The notes beneath the pieces are model-generated. The model had not been told where the DNA came from. It made no database searches and saw nothing but the letters and a program-made list of their open reading frames with translations. 64,000 bases of DNA, taken from assembly GCA_910579035.1 (NCBI GenBank), contig CAJTSR010000011.1, positions 20,437-84,436 on the forward strand, read 5' to 3'. Both the position numbers and the translations under genes were made by a program. Numbering within the stretch: position 1 is the stretch's first letter; every line of letters starts with the position of its first letter. This DNA comes from an uncultured Muribaculaceae bacterium. Lineage in GTDB: Bacteria; Bacteroidota; Bacteroidia; Bacteroidales; Muribaculaceae. Below are positions 1 to 8,415 of the stretch, piece after piece.

Positions 1-866
1 ATGTCGACGAATACCTCGCCGGCAAGCTCGCCCCCGTTTTCTTCGGCTCGGCGCTCAACACTTTCGGTGTCAAGGAGCTGCTCGACTGCTTCGTGAAAAT
101 AGCCCCGTCGCCACGCCCGGTCGAGGCTCAGGAACGCCGCGTAGACCCGCAGGAAGACGCATTCAGCGGATTTGTGTTCAAAATCCATGCCAATATGGAC
201 CCCAACCACCGCAGCTGCATCGCCTTCGTCAAGGTATGCTCAGGCCGTTTCGAGCGCAACGCACCCTACAAACAGATACGCACAGGCAAGACGCTCCGTT
301 TCGCCGCCCCCACCGCCTTTATGGCCCAGAAGAAAAACATTGTCGACGAAGCTTTTCCCGGTGACATAGTGGGCATTCCCGATACGGGCAACTTCAAAAT
401 CGGCGATACCCTCACAGCCGGTGAAGAAATACACTACAAAGGCCTTCCAAGCTTCTCGCCGGAGATGTTTATGTACATCGAGAATACCGACCCGATGAAG
501 TCCAAACAGCTCGAAAAAGGCATACAGCAGCTTATGGACGAAGGTGTGGCCCAGCTGTTTATGCACCAGTTCAACGGCCGAAAGGTAATCGGAACTGTCG
601 GACAACTCCAGTTCGAGGTCATTCAGTACCGCCTGCTCCACGAGTACGGAGCGCAGTGCCGCTGGGAGCCTATGTCGATGTACAAAGCCTGCTGGATAGA
701 AAGCGACGACCCTGCCGCGCTCGAAGCCTTCAAAAAGCGCAAGCACCAATTTATGGCACTCGACCGCGAAGGACGCGATGTTTTCCTTGCCGACTCCCAG
801 TTCGTGCTCACAATGGCTCAGAACGATTTCCCCAAGATACGCTTCCACTTCTCTTCAGAATTTTGA
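1..866 (+). CDS. prfC: Peptide chain release factor 3, 5'-truncated by the window edge
   Basis: This is the C-terminal part of the RF3 translational GTPase, which removes RF1/RF2 from the ribosome after termination. The frame is open from base 3 with no stop. It reads through a segment typical of the end of the G domain (PVFFGSALNTFGV) and then the RF3-specific domains (PAPMP-like linker, FVFKIHANMDPNHR, FEVIQYRLLHEYG). The G1-G3 GTP-binding motifs lie outside the window, so GTPase competence cannot be judged. The first in-window start-like codon (GTG at 93) is internal and should not be taken as the start. A small membrane-protein gene follows after 34 bases on the same strand. Confidence 0.95.
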   Translation, partial: VDEYLAGKLAPVFFGSALNTFGVKELLDCFVKIAPSPRPVEAQERRVDPQEDAFSGFVFKIHANMDPNHRSCIAFVKVCSGRFERNAPYKQIRTGKTLRFAAPTAFMAQKKNIVDEAFPGDIVGIPDTGNFKIGDTLTAGEEIHYKGLPSFSPEMFMYIENTDPMKSKQLEKGIQQLMDEGVAQLFMHQFNGRKVIGTVGQLQFEVIQYRLLHEYGAQCRWEPMSMYKACWIESDDPAALEAFKKRKHQFMALDREGRDVFLADSQFVLTMAQNDFPKIRFHFSSEF

Positions 867-900
867 CAAGTCAACGCCCGGAATAAAACCTCTGAAAAAC

Positions 901-1053
901 ATGTCCTGTCTTCGCGCCATACTATGCATCATCTTCCCGCCACTCGCCGTGCTCGACAAGGGCTGTGGCTCCGTTATCCTTGTCACTGCCCTCACCCTGT
1001 GCGCATGGGTGCCGGGAGTGATAGGCGCCATTCTGATATGCTACAAAAAATAA
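901..1053 (+). CDS. YqaE/Pmp3-family small membrane protein
   Basis: This 50-residue protein opens MSCLRAILCIIFPPLAV and has two hydrophobic stretches (about residues 5-18 and 24-46) joined by a short charged loop, which is the layout of the Pmp3/YqaE (UPF0057) family. The IIFPPLAV signature and the GxIGA...CY(K) end are characteristic. Family members are small inner-membrane proteins linked in other organisms to membrane potential and stress. A precise role here is unknown. The gene sits 34 bases after prfC and 5 bases before the DUF1460 gene, so it is probably co-transcribed. It is easily missed because of its size. Confidence 0.85.
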   Translation: MSCLRAILCIIFPPLAVLDKGCGSVILVTALTLCAWVPGVIGAILICYKK

Positions 1054-1058
1054 GCACA

Positions 1059-1925
1059 ATGAAACGACTCTCCATACTGCTCATACTCATGGCGGCAGCG
1101 TCGGCTATCGCAGCATCGGCTCGCAGCGAGGTGCGTTTCGGCAACGAATCTGCCGACACCACCGCCATAACGGCGCTGCTCGACAATGCTCCCCGCCAAT
1201 ACGCCAATCCCGAAGAACTTACGGCTTTCTTTGCCCGCAGCTTCATAGGCACGCCATACGCCGCACACACCCTCGAAGCCCCTGAAGAAATACTCACAGT
1301 GCGCATCGACAGCCTCGACTGCACCACCTTTGTAGAAACTGCGATGGCTCTTGCCTTTACCGTGCTCGAGAAGCGCTCCTCGTGGCGCGACTTTGTGTAC
1401 AACCTTCGTCGCATTCGATACCGGGGAGGCGAAATCGAAGGATATCCGTCGCGCCTCCATTACATCTGCGACTGGGCTGTCGACAATAAATACCGTGGCA
1501 ACTTCTCCGATGTCACCGGAACATTCCCACGATACTCCAACATGGTTCGCAGCATCGATTTTATGACCGACAACCGCAAGCTCTATCCCGCACTTGCCGA
1601 TCAGAACAACTACGACCGCATAAGGGCTATCGAAAGCGGATACCGCAACCATAAATTCCCCTACATAAAAACTATCGACCTCGGCTCAAAAGCCACAAAG
1701 GCCGCATTCCGCAACGGCGACGTGGTAGCACTCGTATCCACACTCAAGAATCTCGACGTCACCCACATGGGCATAGTGGTAAAAGAATCTCCCGAAGCAG
1801 ACCCTTACCTGCTCCACGCATCGTCGTCGAACGGCGTGGTGGAAATATCAAGCCGCCCCTTGGCCGAGTTTCTGAAGAAAAACCGCCAGTGGCTCGGCGT
1901 GCGGGTATTCCGCCTCTCAGAATAG
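1059..1925 (+). CDS. DUF1460 N-acetylmuramoyl-L-alanine amidase-like protein
   Basis: This 288-residue exported protein begins with a signal peptide (MKRLSILLILMAAASAIAASA). The DSLDCTTFVET motif supplies a likely catalytic cysteine, RLHYICDW follows in the mid part, and HMGIVV plus LLHASS near the end supply histidines. That is the arrangement of the DUF1460 family, which has an NlpC/P60-like papain fold and is thought to act on peptidoglycan in the periplasm. I chose the ATG at 1059 because the signal peptide starts there. A longer reading from 924 would run through the preceding small gene. Substrate specificity is inferred only from the family. Confidence 0.85.
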   Translation: MKRLSILLILMAAASAIAASARSEVRFGNESADTTAITALLDNAPRQYANPEELTAFFARSFIGTPYAAHTLEAPEEILTVRIDSLDCTTFVETAMALAFTVLEKRSSWRDFVYNLRRIRYRGGEIEGYPSRLHYICDWAVDNKYRGNFSDVTGTFPRYSNMVRSIDFMTDNRKLYPALADQNNYDRIRAIESGYRNHKFPYIKTIDLGSKATKAAFRNGDVVALVSTLKNLDVTHMGIVVKESPEADPYLLHASSSNGVVEISSRPLAEFLKKNRQWLGVRVFRLSE

Positions 1926-1949
1926 CACACATCACAATTATCTATACCA

Positions 1950-3032
1950 ATGAAACCGCGCCTACACTATTTCGACATGCTCAAAGGCATCGCCATATTC
2001 ATGGTGGTGATGGGACATGTACTAACTATGTGCGTTCGAGAAATCGACAGAGCAGCAATTTTCAAATTCATCGGCGAAGTGCACATGCCACTGTTCTTCT
2101 TCATCAGCGGCTGGATGGCGATGCGCCTCGGCGAAGGCGGCAATGTCGCCACGCCCTCATTGCTGCCACGCGCCAAACGCCTGCTCCTGCCTATGCTTGG
2201 AGCGAGTACGCTGTGGCTGTACTATTTCCCTCTGTCCGGCCTCGAAAGCCCCCTTGTGTCAACATGGGAAGGCCTTTGGAGCAACGAATGGAAAAACGGC
2301 TACTGGTTCACACTCGTGTTGTTTGAAATATTTGCCGTCTATGCAGCCATAACCCCGCTGCTGTCACGCTGCCGCAACGTATGGGGCGGTATCGCTGTCA
2401 CAGCCGCTGCGTGGGCCGTGATGCTTGCATGCCAGGCCATAATGCCGCCTATGTGGGTAGGCATATCTTCCCTCGGACTTGCAGCCACTTTCTTCCCTAT
2501 ATTTATGGCCGGTGCTTTGGCAAAAAAGCATAAGGATGGCTTCGGCCGCATCTGCGAGTCGTCGGGAGCTGTCACAGCGGCGCTCATAGTCACAGCGTTA
2601 TGCCTCGCCTTCGTATGCTGGCCTTGGAAATACGGCTTCGCAAACGAATACAACCTTATCGCGGCCCGCGTCATTCTCCATCTGTCGCTCGCCGTAATAG
2701 CCGTCGCCACCGTCAAACCGTGGAGCGAGCGGGCATTCTCTCCCGAACGATCCGCTCCGGGACGCCTTGCCGATATGTGGCGCTTCATAGGCACTCGCAG
2801 CCTCAGTGTGTACCTCCTCCACTACTTTTTCCTGTTCCCTCTCGGCGCCGCACGCCCGGCGCTTGAAGCCTTGGGACTAAGCTTCACCCCATTGTTCGTA
2901 TTCTCGGCAACAGTAGCGGCCGCCATAGTCGCACTCGCCCTGTGCGCCGACTATATACTGTCGTTCTCAAAGCCTCTAAGCCTGCTGCTTACAGGCTCGG
3001 AACCGCCTAAACAACCCTCTGTAACCAAATGA
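1950..3032 (+). CDS. Acyltransferase 3 family membrane protein
   Basis: This 360-residue polytopic membrane protein starts with the acyltransferase-3 signature: YFDMLKGIAIFMVVMGHV with the essential histidine, then MPLFFFISGW. About ten hydrophobic segments follow, ending in SVYLLHYFFLFP. Members O-acetylate cell-surface sugars or lipids using a cytoplasmic acyl donor. The stop overlaps the ugd start by 4 bases (ATGA), so translation is coupled. The surrounding nucleotide-sugar genes suggest it decorates a surface glycan. The exact acceptor cannot be told from the sequence. Confidence 0.88.
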   Translation: MKPRLHYFDMLKGIAIFMVVMGHVLTMCVREIDRAAIFKFIGEVHMPLFFFISGWMAMRLGEGGNVATPSLLPRAKRLLLPMLGASTLWLYYFPLSGLESPLVSTWEGLWSNEWKNGYWFTLVLFEIFAVYAAITPLLSRCRNVWGGIAVTAAAWAVMLACQAIMPPMWVGISSLGLAATFFPIFMAGALAKKHKDGFGRICESSGAVTAALIVTALCLAFVCWPWKYGFANEYNLIAARVILHLSLAVIAVATVKPWSERAFSPERSAPGRLADMWRFIGTRSLSVYLLHYFFLFPLGAARPALEALGLSFTPLFVFSATVAAAIVALALCADYILSFSKPLSLLLTGSEPPKQPSVTK

Positions 3033-4357
3033 ACATAGCAATCGTAGGCACAGGATATGTAGGACTCGTTTCGGGAGCATGCTTCGCCGAGATGGGTGTC
3101 AACGTTACCTGTGTGGACATCGATACCGAAAAGATAGCCCGACTCAAGGCCGGCGAAATACCGATATACGAGCCGGGGCTGTCCGACCTCGTAGGCCGTA
3201 ACAGCGCCGCCGGACGCCTGCATTTCGCCACCTCGCTCACCGAAGTTCTCGGACAAGTCGAAATAGTATTCTGCGCCGTGGGCACACCCTCCGACGAAGA
3301 CGGCTCGGCCGACCTCAGCCACGTGCTATCCGTGGCCCGTGAGTTTGGCGCGGCCATAGAGCGGAAAACGCTGCTGGTCACAAAATCGACCGTGCCCGTC
3401 GGCACATCTGCCAAAGTAAGGCAGACGGTCAACGCCGAGCTTGAGCGCCGTGGACGCACCGACATACCCTTCGAGCTTGCATCCAACCCAGAGTTTCTGA
3501 AAGAAGGCGCCGCCATAAAGGACTTTATGTCGCCCGACAGGGTGGTTATAGGCATCGAAAGCGACTATGGCCGCAAGCTTATGGAACGGCTCTACCGCCC
3601 GTTCCTGCTGAACAACTTCCGAGTGATGTTTATGGACCTGCCGTCGGCCGAAATGACCAAATATGCCGCAAACGCCATGCTCGCCACCCGCATCTCGTTC
3701 ATCAACGAGATTGCCAACCTCTGCGAGCGCGTGGGCGCCGACGTCAACTGCGTGCGCACCGCCATCGGTGCCGACGCGCGCATAGGCGGCAAATTCCTGT
3801 ATCCTGGCTGCGGCTACGGCGGCTCCTGCTTCCCCAAGGACGTCCGCGCACTTATCCGCACAGGCGAGGAAAACGGCTGCCCCATGCAGATAGTCCGCGC
3901 CGTCGACGAAGTGAACGAACGACAGAAAAGCATAGTGTTCGACAAACTCAAAAGAATATTCGACAGCAATGTGGCCGGGAAGCATGTCGCCATATGGGGA
4001 CTCGCTTTCAAGCCCGAAACCGACGACATGCGGTGCGCGCCCTCTCTCGAGGTAATACGCCTGCTCGTTGAAAACGGTGCCACGGTAAGCGTTTTCGACC
4101 CCGTTGCCACCGACGAATGCCGCCGACGTCTTGGCGACTGCGGAGGCGCGCTCACCTATGCCAACGATATGTACGACTCACTTGTCGATGCCGACGCACT
4201 TGCCCTGCTCACCGAGTGGAAACAATTCAGGCTACCATCGTGGGCGGTCGTTGCGAAAACATTGCGTGGACTCCATATTGTCGACGGTCGCAACATATAC
4301 CGCGATGCCGACCTCGAACCCTTCGGTCTTGTGCTCCACGGCATAGGCCGAGGCTAA
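3029..4357 (+). CDS. ugd: UDP-glucose 6-dehydrogenase
   Basis: This 442-residue enzyme oxidises UDP-glucose to UDP-glucuronate with two NAD+. The N-terminus has the Rossmann fingerprint IAIVGTGYVGLVSG. It also has FCAVGTPSDEDGSADLS, STVPVGT, ASNPEFLKEG, the KYAANAMLATRISFINEIA helix, and the catalytic cysteine in GYGGSCFPKD (C267). The C-terminal domain (WGLAFKPETDDMR) completes the usual three-part layout at normal length. It is coupled to the upstream acyltransferase by a 4-base overlap and is followed closely by a sugar aminotransferase, consistent with surface-polysaccharide precursor synthesis. Confidence 0.95.
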   Translation: MNIAIVGTGYVGLVSGACFAEMGVNVTCVDIDTEKIARLKAGEIPIYEPGLSDLVGRNSAAGRLHFATSLTEVLGQVEIVFCAVGTPSDEDGSADLSHVLSVAREFGAAIERKTLLVTKSTVPVGTSAKVRQTVNAELERRGRTDIPFELASNPEFLKEGAAIKDFMSPDRVVIGIESDYGRKLMERLYRPFLLNNFRVMFMDLPSAEMTKYAANAMLATRISFINEIANLCERVGADVNCVRTAIGADARIGGKFLYPGCGYGGSCFPKDVRALIRTGEENGCPMQIVRAVDEVNERQKSIVFDKLKRIFDSNVAGKHVAIWGLAFKPETDDMRCAPSLEVIRLLVENGATVSVFDPVATDECRRRLGDCGGALTYANDMYDSLVDADALALLTEWKQFRLPSWAVVAKTLRGLHIVDGRNIYRDADLEPFGLVLHGIGRG

Positions 4358-4370
4358 ACCACATACTGCT

Positions 4371-5495
4371 ATGGACGAAGCTATAAAACTATCTATCAAT
4401 CATATGGGCGGCACCGAACGCAAGTACGTGGCCGACGCCTTCGACACCGACTGGATAGTGCCGCTCGGCCCGCACGTCGACGAATTCGAGCGTCGTCTGG
4501 CCGCGTACCTCGCACAGGACAAGCAACTCCTTGCCCTGAGTGCGGGAACAGCCGCCATACATCTCGCCCTTGTATGCCTCGGCGTAGGCAAAGACGACGA
4601 AGTGGTGTGCCAGTCGCTCACCTTTTCGGCGTCGGCAAATCCTATCGCGTACCAAGGCGCGCGCCCGGTGTTCGTCGACAGCGAGCCGGACACTATGAAC
4701 ATATCGCCGGCAGCCCTTGCCGACGCCCTCGACAGCCGACGCAAAGCCACCGGCGCATATCCGAAAGCCATCGTGGCCGTGGATCTCTACGGCATGCCGG
4801 CCAAGTGGGACGAGATCGAAGCAATCGCCTCCGAACGCGGAGTACCCATAGTCGAAGACGCCGCGGAAGCCCTCGGCTCGCGGTACAAAGGACGCTGCTG
4901 CGGCACTTTCGGAGCTTTCGGAGCGCTGAGTTTCAACGGAAACAAGATTATCACTACCTCTGGCGGAGGCGCCTTGATATGCCCCGACGAAGACAGCCGC
5001 CGCAAAGCGCTGTTCTTCGCCACGCAGGCTCGCGAAAACCTGCCCTATTATTACCACAAGCATATCGGCTTCAACTACCGCCTGAGCAATATCTGTGGCG
5101 CCATAGGCTGCGGACAGATGGAGGTTTTGCCCGAACGGGTGGCTCGCCGACAGGCCATCAACGCCATATACGCCTCCGAGCTTTCAAACCGCGGCGGCAT
5201 ACGGGTGCAGGGCAATCCCGGAAGCGAATACGAGTCCAATTTCTGGCTTACCACTGTGCAGTTCGACGACGAAACAGCGCCCGAACGCATACGCACCGCC
5301 CTTGCCGCCCGTAATATCGAAACACGGCCTCTATGGCGCCCCATGCACATGCAGCCGGTGTTTGCCGACGCCCCCTACTATGGCGGCGACAATGCCGAAC
5401 GGCTCTACCGCCACGGCCTGTGCCTGCCAAGCGGCTCAGTACTCAACGACAAACAGATAATGCGCGTATGCAGCACGATAAAAGAACTGATATAG
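4371..5495 (+). CDS. DegT/DnrJ/EryC1/StrS-type sugar aminotransferase
   Basis: This 374-residue PLP enzyme of the DegT family transaminates nucleotide-linked keto sugars. Visible features are LSAGTAAIHLAL (cofactor phosphate loop), VEDAAEALGS (aspartate that contacts the PLP nitrogen), and FNGNKIITTSGGG with the Schiff-base lysine at K192. FNYRLSNICGAIGCGQ follows and belongs to the family dimer interface. It lies 13 bases after ugd, and its 3' end overlaps the HAD gene by 28 bases. The exact sugar is unknown. It resembles enzymes that make amino sugars such as UDP-4-amino sugars. Confidence 0.9.
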   Translation: MDEAIKLSINHMGGTERKYVADAFDTDWIVPLGPHVDEFERRLAAYLAQDKQLLALSAGTAAIHLALVCLGVGKDDEVVCQSLTFSASANPIAYQGARPVFVDSEPDTMNISPAALADALDSRRKATGAYPKAIVAVDLYGMPAKWDEIEAIASERGVPIVEDAAEALGSRYKGRCCGTFGAFGALSFNGNKIITTSGGGALICPDEDSRRKALFFATQARENLPYYYHKHIGFNYRLSNICGAIGCGQMEVLPERVARRQAINAIYASELSNRGGIRVQGNPGSEYESNFWLTTVQFDDETAPERIRTALAARNIETRPLWRPMHMQPVFADAPYYGGDNAERLYRHGLCLPSGSVLNDKQIMRVCSTIKELI

Positions 5496-6181
5496 ACTGC
5501 CGTCAACGCTGCCTTATAGCCTTCGACCTCGACGACACGCTCTTCAAGGAACGCGACTACCTGCGTTCCGGCCACCGCGTGCTCGCCCGCAAGCTTGCCG
5601 GGGAAAGCGGCGCCGATGAGCGCGCGCTGTTCAGGCTCATCACAGAGCACCACCCTCGAGGCATCGAGGCGGCATTGGCATATCTTGCCGAGCGCGGCAC
5701 TCCGTCCTCTTTCAGTGTCGACGAACTCGTGGAAGCATACCGCGCCCACACGCCCGACATCAGCCTTGACGCCGACACCGAGCGCACCCTGCAAGAACTT
5801 AAACGACGCGGGCATCGGCTTGTGCTGATTACCGACGGCTCCACCCGCCACCAGCGCGCCAAGCTTCACGCTCTCGGCCTTGACCGCTTCATCGAACCCG
5901 GTGCCGTCCTTATCAGCGAAGAAACAGGAGGCGACAAGCACACCCCGCTGCCGTTCGCGATAGCAGAAGAACGATTCGGAAAAGAAACCGCGCGCAGAAT
6001 ATATGTGGGCGATAATCTCTCCAAAGACTTCAAATGGCCCAACCAAAGGGGTTGGACAAGCGTTATGCTTGCGGACCATAACGGCATCAACGTATTCCCC
6101 CAGCAGCCATCGCAATGGCCGGGAGAATACCGTCCGTCGGCCTGCATCGACAATATTTCTCGAATATTAGAATTTGTATAA
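5468..6181 (+). CDS. HAD-family hydrolase (phosphatase)
   Basis: This 237-residue HAD protein has all four motifs: FDLDDTLF (nucleophile and acid aspartates), ITDGS (motif II), a lysine after the cap region, and YVGDNLSKDFKWPNQRGW (motif IV acidic residues). An alpha-helical cap lies between motifs I and II (about residues 30-100). The start at 5468 lies inside the aminotransferase gene, a 28-base overlap. An upstream extension would run through that gene in the wrong frame. Its place among nucleotide-sugar genes suggests dephosphorylation of a sugar phosphate. That substrate is an inference. Confidence 0.8.
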   Translation: MQHDKRTDIDCRQRCLIAFDLDDTLFKERDYLRSGHRVLARKLAGESGADERALFRLITEHHPRGIEAALAYLAERGTPSSFSVDELVEAYRAHTPDISLDADTERTLQELKRRGHRLVLITDGSTRHQRAKLHALGLDRFIEPGAVLISEETGGDKHTPLPFAIAEERFGKETARRIYVGDNLSKDFKWPNQRGWTSVMLADHNGINVFPQQPSQWPGEYRPSACIDNISRILEFV

Positions 6182-6182
6182 A

Positions 6183-7253
6183 ATGGCAACAGCTCTCATA
6201 ACCGGCATAACGGGCCAGGACGGTTCATATCTGGCGGAATTCCTAATGTCAAAAGGCTACGAAGTGCATGGTATAATACGCCGCAGCTCGTCGTTCAACA
6301 CCGGGCGCATAGAGCACCTGTATCTCGACGAATGGGTACGCGACATGCACAACAAGCGCCTGCTCACCCTGCACTACGGCGACCTCACCGACTCGTCGTC
6401 GCTGATACGGATAATCCGGGAGGTGAAACCCGACGAAATATACAATCTCGCCGCGCAGAGCCACGTGAAAGTGAGCTTCGACGTGCCCGAATACACCGCC
6501 GACACCAACGCCATAGGCACATTGCGCCTGCTCGAAGCCGTGAGAATACTCGGCTACGAGAAACGCTGCAAAATATATCAGGCTTCGACTTCGGAACTCT
6601 TCGGACAGGTCGAGGAAGTACCCCAGACCGAGAAAACGCCCTTCCACCCTCGCTCGCCCTATTCCGTGGCAAAGCTATATGCCTTCTGGATCATGAAAAA
6701 CTACCGCGAAAGCTACGGTATGTTTACGGCCAACGGCATCCTGTTCAACCACGAGTCAGAGCGCCGTGGCGAGAACTTCGTGACCCGCAAAATCAGTCTT
6801 GCCGCCGCGCGCATAGCTGCCGGAACACAGGACAAACTATATCTCGGCAACCTCAACGCCCTGCGCGACTGGGGGTATGCTCCCGACTATGTGGAATGCA
6901 TGTGGCTCATACTCCAGCAGGAAGAGCCTGACGACTATGTGATAGCAACCGGCGAATACCACAGCGTGCGCGAATTTGCAACCCTCGCGTTCAAACGCGT
7001 CGGGATAGAACTGCGCTGGGAAGGCGAAGGCGTGGACGAAAAAGGCATCGACACCGCCACAGGACGCGTGCTCGTGGAGGTTGACCCACGCTTTTTCCGG
7101 CCGGCCGATGTGGAGCAGCTGCTCGGCAATCCTCAGAAAGCCAAGACCGAACTCGGCTGGAACCCGCGAAAAACATCTTTCAACGAGCTTGTAGAGCGTA
7201 TGGTCGACGCCGACGTGGCGCTCGTAGCACAAGGAAAAGCCCCCAATGCTTGA
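6183..7253 (+). CDS. gmd: GDP-mannose 4,6-dehydratase
   Basis: This 356-residue short-chain dehydratase performs the first step from GDP-mannose to GDP-L-fucose. The N-terminus has the NADP-binding ALITGITGQDGSYLAEFL, followed by IIRRSSSFNT, LHYGDLTDSSSL, NLAAQSHVKVSFD, and the YxxxK pair in HPRSPYSVAKLYAFW. FNHESERRGENFVTRK is typical of GMD. I start at ATG 6183, the first residues of the Rossmann strand. Its end overlaps fcl by 8 bases. The pair forms a complete GDP-fucose pathway, so fucosylated surface glycans are likely. Confidence 0.96.
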   Translation: MATALITGITGQDGSYLAEFLMSKGYEVHGIIRRSSSFNTGRIEHLYLDEWVRDMHNKRLLTLHYGDLTDSSSLIRIIREVKPDEIYNLAAQSHVKVSFDVPEYTADTNAIGTLRLLEAVRILGYEKRCKIYQASTSELFGQVEEVPQTEKTPFHPRSPYSVAKLYAFWIMKNYRESYGMFTANGILFNHESERRGENFVTRKISLAAARIAAGTQDKLYLGNLNALRDWGYAPDYVECMWLILQQEEPDDYVIATGEYHSVREFATLAFKRVGIELRWEGEGVDEKGIDTATGRVLVEVDPRFFRPADVEQLLGNPQKAKTELGWNPRKTSFNELVERMVDADVALVAQGKAPNA

Positions 7254-8343
7254 CAAAGACTCAAAAATATACATTGCCGGCCACCGTGGCCTCGTAGGCT
7301 CTGCCGTTATGGCAAACCTGCGCAAACGAGGATTCACCAACCTAATCGGGCGCACACACTCCGAGCTCGACCTGCTCGACCCCGTGGCCGTACGCCGCTT
7401 TTTCGACGAGGAACACCCCGATGCCGTGGTGCTCGCCGCCGCCCACGTTGGCGGCATTATGGCAAACTCGACCTACCGCGCCGATTTCATATACCGCAAC
7501 CTTCAGATCCAGCAGAACGTTATAGGCGAGGCTTTCCGCAGCGGCTGCCGACGCCTTCTCTTCCTCGGCTCCACGTGCATATATCCGCGCGAGGCACCCC
7601 AGCCTATGGCAGAGGACGCCCTGCTCACTTCTCCGCTTGAGTATACCAACGAGCCATACGCCATCGCCAAAATCGCCGGTATGAAGATGTGCGAATCGTT
7701 CAACCTGCAATACGGCACCGACTATGTGGCGGTAATGCCTACAAACCTGTACGGGCCCAACGATAATTTCCACCTCGAAAACAGCCACGTGCTGCCGGCA
7801 ATGATACGCAAGGCGCACCTCGCCAAACTTATGGACGAAGGCCGGTATGACGATGTGCGCGCCGACCTCTCCCGGCGCCCCGTAAGCACACTCCCCTTCC
7901 CTGCCGAAGCCTCCGACGCCGACATACGCGACGCATTGGCCGCATTCGGCATATTCCCGGGACGGCTCCGCCTGTGGGGCAGCGGCAAACCGCTGCGCGA
8001 ATTTCTCTGGAGCGAGGATATGGCCGACGCCTGTGTGCACATACTGCTCAACGTATCGTTCGGACAGCTTGCCAAGGAAGCAGGCGCCCCCGTGCGCAAC
8101 ACCCATGTGAACATAGGCACAGGCATCGAACTTTCCATAGCCGAACTCGCGGGAGAGGTTGCCGGGGCCGTAGGCTTCAAAGGCTCTATCGAATGGGACA
8201 GCACCAAACCCGACGGCACCATGCGCAAGCTATGCGACGTAAGCAGGCTCCACCGCCTCGGCTGGCGCCACAGCGTGGAACTGCCCGACGGAATACGCCG
8301 CCTCTACGAGTGGTATAAGGCCGACACAGCCCCCGCGAGATAA
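7246..8343 (+). CDS. fcl: GDP-L-fucose synthase
   Basis: This 365-residue epimerase/reductase converts GDP-4-keto-6-deoxymannose to GDP-L-fucose. It has the Rossmann motif IYIAGHRGLVGSAV, the GRTHSELDLLD and AAAHVGGIMANSTYRADFI segments, FLGSTCIYPREAPQP (catalytic Ser/Cys region) and the YAIAKIAGMKMCE lysine. The family histidine lies in LENSHVLPAM. The insert around residues 195-235 is common in Bacteroidales versions. It is translationally coupled to gmd by an 8-base overlap. It ends the sugar operon, since lepA behind it has its own promoter. Confidence 0.95.
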   Translation: MLDKDSKIYIAGHRGLVGSAVMANLRKRGFTNLIGRTHSELDLLDPVAVRRFFDEEHPDAVVLAAAHVGGIMANSTYRADFIYRNLQIQQNVIGEAFRSGCRRLLFLGSTCIYPREAPQPMAEDALLTSPLEYTNEPYAIAKIAGMKMCESFNLQYGTDYVAVMPTNLYGPNDNFHLENSHVLPAMIRKAHLAKLMDEGRYDDVRADLSRRPVSTLPFPAEASDADIRDALAAFGIFPGRLRLWGSGKPLREFLWSEDMADACVHILLNVSFGQLAKEAGAPVRNTHVNIGTGIELSIAELAGEVAGAVGFKGSIEWDSTKPDGTMRKLCDVSRLHRLGWRHSVELPDGIRRLYEWYKADTAPAR

Positions 8344-8367
8344 GCCGAATACGCCGCGACCGGACGA

Positions 8368-8399
8368 TTTGGGCAAACCGCGATTTTTTTGTAAATTTG
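8368..8399 (+). promoter_or_regulatory. Bacteroidetes-type promoter for lepA
   Basis: A TTTG at 8368-8371 and a TAAATTTG at 8392-8399 are separated by 20 bases, matching the phylum's -33/-7 consensus (TTTG, about 19-21 bases, TAnnTTTG). The lepA ATG follows 16 bases after the -7 box. Confidence 0.7.
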
Positions 8400-8415
8400 T
8401 GCCAAATTTCAAGAA

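Noticed and set aside
6174..6182. TTG start for gmd upstream of the ATG
   Set aside because: It lies inside the HAD gene end and adds only three residues before the conserved Rossmann strand. The ATG at 6183 fits better.
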